A program made the position numbers and the translations under genes. The notes beneath the pieces are model-generated. The model was not told the origin of the DNA, made no database searches, and saw only the letters and a list, made by a program, of their open reading frames with translations. Shown here piece by piece: positions 1 through 6,779 of a stretch of 10,316 bases of DNA. Source of the stretch: Betaproteobacteria bacterium (GTDB taxonomy: Bacteria > Pseudomonadota > Gammaproteobacteria > Burkholderiales > Casimicrobiaceae); the NCBI GenBank assembly GCA_005883655.1, contig VBDA01000047.1, positions 501 to 10,816 on the forward strand. Direction: 5' to 3'. Numbering within the stretch: the stretch's first letter is position 1; every line of letters starts with the position of its first letter.

Positions 1-234
1 TAACACGTAGGACGTGGTCCGACGCACGCAACTTCGGCAATTTGTTTTGATGGACCTTCTCGTACCAACCCACCCCCGCTCATGAATTTCGACCGCCCAA
101 TGGATCCCGCGCCGTCGGCGCGGACGTCAGTCGCGAAAGACGTATTGACCGGGCGCGCGCTGTTGAATTCCGGCCTGACCGCCACCGGGGTGCTGCGACA
201 GCCCTGGATTCCGTGTTGGATCAGTAACTTGCAC
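1..234. other. Upstream leader of the operon, no gene recognised
   Basis: No recognisable coding sequence lies here. An in-frame ATG at 82 would extend the first enzyme by 51 residues, but that stretch looks like translated leader and would bury the signal peptide. A TTGACC hexamer at 145-150 could be a -35 element, but no acceptable -10 lies 16-18 bases downstream. A short inverted repeat, GGAC-GTG-GTCC, sits at 10-20. I see no tRNA, terminator or riboswitch. The promoter and any operator of the operon probably lie here or just left of the window, but I cannot place them. Confidence 0.5.
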
Positions 235-1695
235 ATGACTCTCCGCCAGAGGAATCTGTTCCGGCCGCTGGTGCTGATTGCAGCGGCGGCAACGATTATC
301 TCCCTCCTTGGATTTTCCCAGGAAAGCGGACCGTTTAACCCAACGGCCGCCGCGATGCCGCGCCCGGCAGGTCGGGTGTTCGATCCTTTTCTCGCCGACC
401 TCGAAGAACGCACCTTCCGATTCTTCTGGGAAACCGCAAATCCCGAAAACGGCTTGGTCCCGGATCGTTATCCAACGCCGTCGTACTCGAGCATCGCAGC
501 GGTTGGATTCGGCCTTACCGCCTACCCCATTGGCGTCGAGCGGGGTTACATCACGCGCGAAGCTGCCCGCCTGCGCGTGCTCGCGACGCTGCGCTTCCTT
601 CGCGACGCGCCGCAGGGTGACAGCGCCCGCGGCGCGGCGGGCTACAAAGGATTTTTCTATCACTTCCTCGACATGAAAACCGGGGAGCGATTCGGTGACG
701 CCGAGCTTTCGACCGTCGATACCGCAATACTGCTGGCAGGCGCCCTGTTCTGTCAGTCCTACTTCACCGGCGCGGATCTCGAAGAAGTCGAAATTCGCGC
801 TCTGGCTGAGGAAATCTATCGTCGCGTCGACTGGCGTTGGGCTCAGGTGCATCCATCCGCCATCAGCCATGGCTGGACGCCGGAAGACGGCTTTCTTGAA
901 TACGACTGGCGAGGTTATAACGAGGCGATGCTGGTGTATCTTCTGGCGTTGGGCTCGCCGACCTTTCCCGTCGAGGCAAAAGCGTGGACCGAATGGACCA
1001 GCACCTACGATAAGAACTGGCGTACCGAATTTGGACAGGAGTACTTGAGCTTTGCGCCGCTTTTTGGGCACCAATACACGCACGTGTGGATGGATTTTCG
1101 CAAAATCCAGGACGACTACATGCGCAAGCGCGGGCTCGACTACTTCGAGAACAGCCGCAGGGCGATCTATGCCCAGCAGGCTTATGCGATCGCCAATCCG
1201 CGGCGCTGCAAAGGCTATGGCGCGACGGTTTGGGGCATCACGGCAAGCGACGGTCCGGCGGATGTCGAGCTTGAGGACAACGGCAGGCAACGGATATACC
1301 GTGGGTACGCGGCGCGCGGCACGGACAACCAGGACGATTGCACCCTTGCGCTTACGGCGACGGTGGCATCGATTCCCTTCGCTCCCGAATTGGCGATCCC
1401 TGCGGTGCTCGAAATGAATCGCCGCTTTGGCGAGCACATCTATGCGAAATATGGCTTTGTCGATGCATTCAACACGAACTTCCATTTCGACGTCCCTCTC
1501 AGCCACGGCCGCGGCATCCCGGGCTTCGGATGGGTCGATATCGACTATCTGGGCATCGATCAGGGGCCCATTTGCGCGATGATCGAAAATCAGCGCAGCG
1601 CACTGATCTGGCGCGTGATGGAGAAGAATCCGCACCTGCGTCGCGGCCTCGAGCGCGCTGGGTTCTCCGGGGGCTGGCTCACCGCATCGAAGTGA
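235..1695 (+). CDS. Exported glycoamylase-like glycoside hydrolase (GH144-type), probable endo-beta-1,2-glucanase
   Basis: A 486-residue secreted hydrolase of the glycoamylase-like family (PF10091), whose characterised GH144 members are endo-beta-1,2-glucanases releasing sophorooligosaccharides. The ATG at 235 was chosen because it opens a classical signal peptide: MTLRQRNLFR, then a hydrophobic run (LVLIAAAATIISLLGF), with the mature protein starting near residue 30. The longer ATG at 82 has no such logic; neither start has a good Shine-Dalgarno. The catalytic (alpha/alpha)6 domain fills residues ~50-480. Family-typical blocks, numbered from the 235 start, are RFFWETANPENGLVPDR (62-78), GYKGFFYHFLD (136-146), ELSTVDTAILLAG (157-169), YNEAMLVYLLALGSP (228-242), PLFGHQYTHVWMDFR (275-289), ITASDGP (335-341) and GIDQGPI (440-446). 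Conserved acidic residues in these blocks are candidate catalytic residues, but I cannot assign them. It probably acts in the periplasm or outside the cell, feeding the transporter encoded immediately downstream, whose GTG overlaps this stop. Family membership is strong; beta-1,2 specificity is inferred from family and context. Confidence 0.85.
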   Translation: MTLRQRNLFRPLVLIAAAATIISLLGFSQESGPFNPTAAAMPRPAGRVFDPFLADLEERTFRFFWETANPENGLVPDRYPTPSYSSIAAVGFGLTAYPIGVERGYITREAARLRVLATLRFLRDAPQGDSARGAAGYKGFFYHFLDMKTGERFGDAELSTVDTAILLAGALFCQSYFTGADLEEVEIRALAEEIYRRVDWRWAQVHPSAISHGWTPEDGFLEYDWRGYNEAMLVYLLALGSPTFPVEAKAWTEWTSTYDKNWRTEFGQEYLSFAPLFGHQYTHVWMDFRKIQDDYMRKRGLDYFENSRRAIYAQQAYAIANPRRCKGYGATVWGITASDGPADVELEDNGRQRIYRGYAARGTDNQDDCTLALTATVASIPFAPELAIPAVLEMNRRFGEHIYAKYGFVDAFNTNFHFDVPLSHGRGIPGFGWVDIDYLGIDQGPICAMIENQRSALIWRVMEKNPHLRRGLERAGFSGGWLTASK

Positions 1696-2990
1696 GCACG
1701 GCCGGCGCCCGCCTCCCGTGGCGATGGGCGGCGCCGCTCGTCGCGATCGCTGTCCTGTCGCTCGCAACTGCCTGCAACAGGCCATCCTCTGACCAGACCG
1801 TGCTCCGCTTCTGGGCCATGGGCCGCGAAGGCGAGGTCGTCGCCGAGCTTTTGCCCGAGTTCGAGCGTAGCCATCCCGGAGTCCACGTCCAGGTCCAGCA
1901 GCTACCTTGGAGCGCGGCGCACGAAAAGCTTCTCACCGCGATCGCGGGAGACGCGACACCCGACATCTGTCAGTTGGGAAACACGTGGATTCCGGAATTT
2001 GTGGCGCTTAATGCGCTCCAACCGCTGGATCCCTACCTTGCCGGATCCTCGACGATCGACCACAGCGATTATTTCACCGGCATCTGGGACACGAACGTCG
2101 TGGGTGGCAAGCTTTACGGGGTACCGTGGTACGTCGACACGCGTTTGCTGTTTTACCGGCGCGACTTGCTGGCGCAGGCCGGGTTCTCCGCGCCGCCCAA
2201 ATCGTGGCAGGAGCTGTATCAGATGCTCGCCGCCATTAAGGGGCGCGCGGGACCCGATCGTTACTCGATCCTGCTGCCGCTCAATGAATTCGAACCGCTG
2301 CTTATGCTCGCGCTGCAACAGGACGAGCCGCTCCTGCGCGAGGATGGGCGCTGGGGTAATTTCGAAAGCGGCGGCTTCCGGCGAGCGCTTGAGTTCTACC
2401 TCGGGATCTTTCAGCGTGGCTGGGCGCCGCCATTGACCAACTCCGAGGTATCCAACGTGTGGAACGAATTCGGTCGCGGATATTTTTCGTTCTACATATC
2501 CGGCCCCTGGAACATCGGTGAATTCAAACGCCGCTTGCCGGCGGAAAAGCAGGATACCTGGATGACTGCTCCGCTGCCTGGACCGAATGGCCCGGGCGCG
2601 TCGATCGCCGGCGGTTCGAGCCTGGCGGTATTCAGCGCTTCGCGTAACAAGCCGGCCGCATGGCAACTGATCGAGTACCTTTCGCAGCCTGCCGTCCAAC
2701 GACGCTTTCACGAGCTCACCGGAGATCTTCCGCCTCGACGCGCCTCCTGGGCCGACGGGCCCGTCGCGGACGATGTCTATGCGCGCGCCTTCCGTGACCA
2801 GTTGGAACGCGTCAAGCCGGCACCGAAAGTTCCGGAGTGGGAGCGCATCGCCAACGAGATGCGGGTCGTTGCCGAGCGCGCGGTACATGGTGAGCTTTCG
2901 GTGGATCAGGCGGTGAAGGAGCTCGACGTGCGCGCCGACAGGATTCTCGAAAAGCGCCGCTGGCTGCTCGGGCGCGGAGCCGGTGGTTGA
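1692..2990 (+). CDS. ABC sugar transporter substrate-binding lipoprotein (CUT1 type, SBP_bac_1)
   Basis: A 432-residue extracytoplasmic solute-binding protein of a carbohydrate ABC importer. It starts at GTG 1692, inside the GTGA that also holds the stop of the glucanase gene. An in-frame ATG at 1338 would add 118 residues, but these are out-of-frame readings of the glucanase gene. The N-terminus is a signal peptide (WRWAAPLVAIAVLSLATAC) ending in a lipobox-like LATAC, so Cys28 is probably lipidated; Asn follows at +2. The mature protein shows the CUT1 pattern: VLRFWAMGREGEVV near the start, LLPEFERSHPGVHVQVQQLPW, DICQLGNTWIPEF, a hinge-region VPWYVDTRLLFYRRDLL, and GGSSLAVFSAS before the C-terminal helices. 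Length is normal for the family. Two permease genes follow directly. The ligand is unknown from sequence; gluco-oligosaccharides released by the neighbouring hydrolases, perhaps sophorooligosaccharides, are inferred. Lipidation is moderately supported. Confidence 0.9.
   Translation: MSTAGARLPWRWAAPLVAIAVLSLATACNRPSSDQTVLRFWAMGREGEVVAELLPEFERSHPGVHVQVQQLPWSAAHEKLLTAIAGDATPDICQLGNTWIPEFVALNALQPLDPYLAGSSTIDHSDYFTGIWDTNVVGGKLYGVPWYVDTRLLFYRRDLLAQAGFSAPPKSWQELYQMLAAIKGRAGPDRYSILLPLNEFEPLLMLALQQDEPLLREDGRWGNFESGGFRRALEFYLGIFQRGWAPPLTNSEVSNVWNEFGRGYFSFYISGPWNIGEFKRRLPAEKQDTWMTAPLPGPNGPGASIAGGSSLAVFSASRNKPAAWQLIEYLSQPAVQRRFHELTGDLPPRRASWADGPVADDVYARAFRDQLERVKPAPKVPEWERIANEMRVVAERAVHGELSVDQAVKELDVRADRILEKRRWLLGRGAGG
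2976..2979 (+). promoter_or_regulatory. Shine-Dalgarno for the first permease
   Basis: GGAG lies seven bases before the TTG at 2987. It supports this unusual TTG start, which overlaps the stop of the binding-protein gene in TTGA. Confidence 0.6.
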
Positions 2991-3856
2991 GATTCGAGCG
3001 CGCCGCATGGTGGTTTGTCGCGCCCGCCTTGCTCGTCATCGGCGTGTTCTTTTTCCTGCCGGTTTTCGCCGCGTTGCTGATGAGCCTCACCGATTTCGAC
3101 ATCTACGCGCTGGCCGATCTTCGGAATCTACGCTTCGTCGGCTTGAGCAACTATGTTTCGCTCCTTCAAACGCCGCTATTCTGGCAGGCGTTCGGTAACA
3201 CCCTCTACTTCGTCGTCGTTGGGGCGATCGGCGTCTCGCTCGGCGCGGCGCTGCTGTTGCACTCGAGACTTGCGCGGTTCAAGGCATTTTTTCGCACCGC
3301 TTTGTTCGCCCCGGTCGTGACGACGCTGGTCGCGGTCGCCGTCATCTGGCGTTATCTCTTCAATACCCGCTATGGGCTTCTCAACTACGCGCTGGGTGGC
3401 GTCGGGATTCAGCCCATCGATTGGCTCGGCGATCCGCATTGGGCCATGCCAGCGATTATCGTATTCGCGGTGTGGAAGAATTTCGGCTACAACATGATCA
3501 TCCTCCTTGCGGGACTGCAGAGCATCCCCGAGGAGCTCTACGAGGCGGCGCGGATCGACGGCGCCTCGATCTGGCGACAGTTCCGCTATGTCACGCTGCC
3601 GATGCTCGCACCGATACTGCTCATGGTGAGCATCCTTACCATCGCAGGCTATTTCCAGCTCTTTGCCGAGCCCTATGTGATGACGCAAGGCGGTCCGCTG
3701 CAGAGCACGGTCAGCGTCCTCTATCTCATGTACGAAGAAGGCTTCAAGTGGTGGAACCTGGGCTCGGCATCGGCCGTGGCCTTTGTTCTGTTCCTTGTCA
3801 TCTTTGGCATCACCGCGCTGCAACTACGCTACACGCGGCAGGGAGCGTGGACGTGA
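2987..3856 (+). CDS. ABC sugar transporter permease, MalF/UgpA type (first permease)
   Basis: A 289-residue inner-membrane permease of the CUT1 binding-protein-dependent family. It starts at TTG 2987 within a TTGA overlap with the preceding stop, reading MRFERAAWWFVAPALLV. Six membrane segments can be seen at about residues 8-32, 70-92, 104-124, 151-176, 203-223 and 258-282. The cytoplasmic EAA loop that contacts the ATPase is at 186-205 (EAARIDGASIWRQFRYVTLP), a good match to the family. The SLTDFDIY and FVGLSNYVSLL segments between the first two helices are typical of MalF/UgpA-type partners without the large periplasmic loop of E. coli MalF. It should form a heterodimer with the permease encoded next. 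Length is normal and no defect is seen. The substrate is inferred from the operon only. Confidence 0.93.
   Translation: MRFERAAWWFVAPALLVIGVFFFLPVFAALLMSLTDFDIYALADLRNLRFVGLSNYVSLLQTPLFWQAFGNTLYFVVVGAIGVSLGAALLLHSRLARFKAFFRTALFAPVVTTLVAVAVIWRYLFNTRYGLLNYALGGVGIQPIDWLGDPHWAMPAIIVFAVWKNFGYNMIILLAGLQSIPEELYEAARIDGASIWRQFRYVTLPMLAPILLMVSILTIAGYFQLFAEPYVMTQGGPLQSTVSVLYLMYEEGFKWWNLGSASAVAFVLFLVIFGITALQLRYTRQGAWT
3841..3845 (+). promoter_or_regulatory. Shine-Dalgarno that decides the second permease start
   Basis: GGGAG here is seven bases before GTG 3853 but only one base before the other in-frame GTG at 3847, so it favours 3853. That start also gives the same 4-base overlap seen at the neighbouring junctions. 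Confidence 0.65.
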
Positions 3857-4674
3857 AGCGCAAGCTCGCCGCGCCGTTCGTCAACGGGCTGCTGCTTGCC
3901 GCCGCCGTGATTACGCTCTTCCCCCTGTTCTGGATGACCTCGACATCGTTGATGGTGCCGGGCGAGGCCAGCACGTTTCCGCCGCCCCTTTTTCCGAGTC
4001 GCGCGACGTTCGCGAACTACCGCGAGCTCTTCGCCCACGCCGGGCTCGGCCGATACCTGGCGAACAGCGTGCTCGTCGCGACCGTGGCGACCATTGTCTC
4101 GCTGGTATTCAATGTATCGGCGGGCTACGCGTTTGCCAAGCTTCGATTCGCCGGACGCGAGCGTATTTTCAAGCTGCTGCTGGGTGCGCTGGTGATCCCC
4201 GGGCAAGTGGCGATGGTGCCGCTGTTCCTGCTCCTCAAACATCTCGGTCTGGTCAATACCTACGGCGGCGTGATCGTTCCGGCGATGGCCAGCATCTTTG
4301 GCATCTTCCTAGTCCGCCAGTACGCGTTGTCGATCCCGAACGAGCTCCTCGAGGCGGCGCGCATCGACGGCGCCAGCGAGTTTCGAATCTTCCGTTTGAT
4401 CGTGGTGCCGGTGTTGAAGCCCATTATTGTGACTCTCGCGGTTTTTACGCTGCTCGGCACCTGGAATGACTTCATGTGGCCACTCATCGTGCTCACCGAC
4501 AAGGATCTCTATACCTTGCCTGTGGCGCTCGCCACCTTGTCGCGTGAGCACGTTCAGGACGACGAGATGATGATGGCAGGATCCGTGGTGACGATTCTTC
4601 CCGTGCTGCTGGTCTTCCTGTCGCTGCAGCGCTACTACATTCAGGGTTTGATGGGAGGGAGCGTCAAGGGATGA
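3853..4674 (+). CDS. ABC sugar transporter permease, MalG/UgpE type (second permease)
   Basis: A 273-residue inner-membrane permease, partner of the preceding one. The start is GTG 3853, in a GTGA overlap with the previous stop and preceded by GGGAG at a good distance. GTG 3847 is possible but badly spaced. An in-frame ATG far upstream at 3421 only reads through the first permease gene. Family marks are FPLFWMTSTSL after the first helix, FANYRELF, YLANSVLVATVATIVSL at the second helix, GYAFAKLRFAGRERIF, the EAA loop at 167-186 (EAARIDGASEFRIFRLIVVP), the FTLLGTWNDFMWPL helix and the C-terminal YYIQGLMGGSVKG, which is characteristic of MalG-type permeases. About six membrane helices are visible. 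No ATPase gene follows, so the pair probably uses a shared MsmX/UgpC-type ATPase encoded elsewhere (inference). Confidence 0.93.
   Translation: MKRKLAAPFVNGLLLAAAVITLFPLFWMTSTSLMVPGEASTFPPPLFPSRATFANYRELFAHAGLGRYLANSVLVATVATIVSLVFNVSAGYAFAKLRFAGRERIFKLLLGALVIPGQVAMVPLFLLLKHLGLVNTYGGVIVPAMASIFGIFLVRQYALSIPNELLEAARIDGASEFRIFRLIVVPVLKPIIVTLAVFTLLGTWNDFMWPLIVLTDKDLYTLPVALATLSREHVQDDEMMMAGSVVTILPVLLVFLSLQRYYIQGLMGGSVKG
4654..4661 (+). promoter_or_regulatory. Shine-Dalgarno for the discoidin-domain enzyme
   Basis: GGAGGGAG lies nine bases before ATG 4671 and is the strongest ribosome-binding site in the window. It supports 4671 over the internal in-frame ATG at 4719. Confidence 0.65.
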
Positions 4675-6779
4675 CGAGCGCCTTCGAACAGAGCCAGCGC
4701 CGGCGCCACCACGGCACAATGCCTGTGACTGCCGGGGTCGCTCTCGCCATCGTTACCTGCTGCTTCCCGATCTGGGCGCGGCCCGCCGAACTGCCATCGC
4801 CGCGCATGCTGGATCGCTTCGATCAAATAGCAGCATGGCAGCCGGTGGCGTCCGACGACGTTCGCGCGTCGATCTATTCCGCCGATGGGCCCCGCCGCGG
4901 CGCCCTCCGACTGGACTTCGACCTCAGCGGAACCGCCGGTTATGCAATCGCCCGCCGTGCTCTGCCACTCGACTTGCCGCCGAACTACGAAATCTCGTTC
5001 TACATGCGCGCCGATGCGGCCGTGAATAACCTTCAATTCAAGCTCATCGACGCCAGCGGCGATAACGTGTGGTGGTTCAATCGTCCCAACTTCGAATTCC
5101 CGCGCCAGTGGCAGTTGGTGACAATCAAAAAGAGGCAAATCGAATTCGCATGGGGGCCGACCAAGGATCGCACGCTGAACCATGCTGCCACGATCGAGCT
5201 CGTCGTAAGCGCCGGTCGCGGTGGCGGCAACGGCTCGGTCTATGTCAGCGAGCTCGGCTTGCGCGAGCTTCCACCGGAACCGACCAGTTTCCCTTTACCT
5301 TCCGCGCACGCATCATCGTCTTTGCCCGGTTCGGAACCCTCTTTCGCAGTCGATGGGTCCCTCGCCAAAGGATGGAAGAGCGATCGCACGACGGGCAAGG
5401 AACAGGCCCTTACGGTCGACTTCGGCCGCATGCGTGAATTCGGCGGTCTGATCGTGCACTGGCAAGAGCGGGCGTTTGCGTCGCATTACGACGTCGAGTT
5501 TTCGGACGACGGCTCCCGATGGCGAACCGTGCGCAGCATCGTCGACGGCAACGGAGGTCCCGATGTGCTCCTGCTGCCGGACGCGCAGACGCGATTCGTC
5601 CGCTTGGCGCTTCACCAAGGTCCGGCCGACGCTTATGGTCTGGCCGAGGTGGAGGTCAAGGACCTCGCGTTCGGCGCCTCTCCCAACGCATTGTTCGAAA
5701 GCCTTGCACGCGAGGCGCCTCGCGGAACATACCCGCGCGGCTTTTCCGCCGAGCAGTCGAGCTGGACCCTCATCGGAGTCGACGGCGGCAGCGAGAGCGG
5801 CCTCGTCTCCGAAGACGGTGCGATCGAAGTCGCCAAGGGAGGATTCTCGATCGAGCCGTTTGTCGTCACGAAATCGCAGGTGGTCACCTGGGCCGACGTC
5901 GATGCCAAGCCATTCCTCGCCGGCGATTACTTGCCGATTCCCGGCGTAAGCTGGCGTCACCCGCAATGGGAATTACGCGTGTCGTCTTTCGCATCGGGCT
6001 CGCGGACGCAATCTCGACTCATAGCCCGCTATGACCTGACGAACCACACCGGACAACCGCTGACGCTGACCCTCGTCCTTGCCGCGCGGCCCTTTCAAGT
6101 CAATCCGCCGGCACAGTTCTTGAATACCGTGGGCGGTGTCAGTGCCATCCGCGACATCGAGTGGGATGGCTCGGTGCTGTCGATCAACGGCGAACGCAGG
6201 ATCTCTCCGCTACGGCCACCCGATCGCGTAGGGGCCTTTTCATTCAATGATGGCCAGATTTCCAAAATCCTCGCGAAGCGAAATTGGACGGGCCCAAAAG
6301 CGCTGCACGATGCTGCGAGTTATGCATCGGCTGCGCTTGGCTACGATGCCGCATGCGACCACGACCATCGGCCTCGTCATCCCCCTCTCCGGGTCGGCAA
6401 AGCCCCCGAATCTCGGCGGACAGCCGGCGCAAGAATGGATCGCGCGACAACAGGAGGCCGTCGTCGCCGTGTGGCGCGCAAAGCTCAATCGCGTCTCGTT
6501 GCGCGTTCCGGCTCAGGCTCAGCCGCTTGTCGACACCCTGCGGACGGCACTTGCGCATCTGCTCGTCACACGCGACGGTCCCATCCTCCGCCCCGGCACG
6601 CGGTCGTACGGGCGTTCGTGGATCCGCGACGGTGCGATGATCTCGGAATCGCTACTGCGGCTTGGCCACGCGAACGTGGCTGCCGACTATCTGCGTTGGT
6701 ATGCTCCTCACCAATTCCGGAACGGCAAAGTACCTTGCTGCATCGACGAACGTGGCGCCGATCCGGTGCCGGAAAATGA
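4671..6779 (+). CDS. N-terminal part: signal peptide, beta-sandwich, F5/8 type C (discoidin) domain, second beta-sandwich
   Basis: As it reads, this ORF encodes 702 residues, of which only about the first 559 belong to the protein; the last ~143 lie after the frameshift. A basic stretch (RRRHH, 10-14) and a hydrophobic segment (19-35, ending PIWARPAE) form a signal peptide. Residues ~45-200 look like a carbohydrate-binding jelly roll: DRFDQIAAWQPV, ALRLDFDLSG, NYEISFYMRADA, FKLIDASGDNVWWF, then GNGSVYVSELGLREL. Residues ~212-332 match F5/8 type C: FAVDGSLAKGWKSD, ALTVDFGRMREFGGLIVHW, YDVEFSDDGSRWRTVRSI, TRFVRLAL, and YGLAEVEVKDL. Residues ~360-559 form a further beta-rich domain (WTLIGVDGGSESGLVSEDG, LPIPGVSWRHPQWELRVSSF, YDLTNHTGQPLTLTLVL), resembling the supersandwich found ahead of (alpha/alpha)6 glycosidase barrels. 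These parts suggest sugar binding; none looks catalytic alone. Confidence 0.75.
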   Translation: MTSAFEQSQRRRHHGTMPVTAGVALAIVTCCFPIWARPAELPSPRMLDRFDQIAAWQPVASDDVRASIYSADGPRRGALRLDFDLSGTAGYAIARRALPLDLPPNYEISFYMRADAAVNNLQFKLIDASGDNVWWFNRPNFEFPRQWQLVTIKKRQIEFAWGPTKDRTLNHAATIELVVSAGRGGGNGSVYVSELGLRELPPEPTSFPLPSAHASSSLPGSEPSFAVDGSLAKGWKSDRTTGKEQALTVDFGRMREFGGLIVHWQERAFASHYDVEFSDDGSRWRTVRSIVDGNGGPDVLLLPDAQTRFVRLALHQGPADAYGLAEVEVKDLAFGASPNALFESLAREAPRGTYPRGFSAEQSSWTLIGVDGGSESGLVSEDGAIEVAKGGFSIEPFVVTKSQVVTWADVDAKPFLAGDYLPIPGVSWRHPQWELRVSSFASGSRTQSRLIARYDLTNHTGQPLTLTLVLAARPFQVNPPAQFLNTVGGVSAIRDIEWDGSVLSINGERRISPLRPPDRVGAFSFNDGQISKILAKRNWTGPKALHDAASYASAALGYDAACDHDHRPRHPPLRVGKAPESRRTAGARMDRATTGGRRRRVARKAQSRLVARSGSGSAACRHPADGTCASARHTRRSHPPPRHAVVRAFVDPRRCDDLGIATAAWPRERGCRLSALVCSSPIPERQSTLLHRRTWRRSGAGK

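Noticed and set aside
15..30. Sigma-54-like GG-N10-GC element (TGGTCCG...ACGCA)
   Set aside because: The spacing fits, but the CA of TGGCACG and the TT of TTGC are replaced, and such matches are common by chance in GC-rich DNA.
1338..1691. N-terminal extension of the binding protein from ATG 1338
   Set aside because: The 118 extra residues are an out-of-frame reading of the glucanase gene. The signal peptide begins right after GTG 1692.
127..1785. A 552-residue minus-strand ORF opposite the glucanase gene
   Set aside because: It is an antisense shadow: low-complexity Arg/Ala-rich reading with no recognisable domain, while the plus strand carries a clear family match. The 1902-3008 minus-strand ORF was rejected for the same reason.
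3421..3852. N-terminal extension of the second permease from ATG 3421
   Set aside because: It is the wrong frame of the first permease gene; Shine-Dalgarno spacing and the overlap geometry both point to GTG 3853.
3542..4374. Near-identical 24-base repeat at 3542-3565 and 4351-4374
   Set aside because: It encodes the conserved EAARIDGA motif of both permeases and reflects shared family descent, not a mobile or regulatory repeat.
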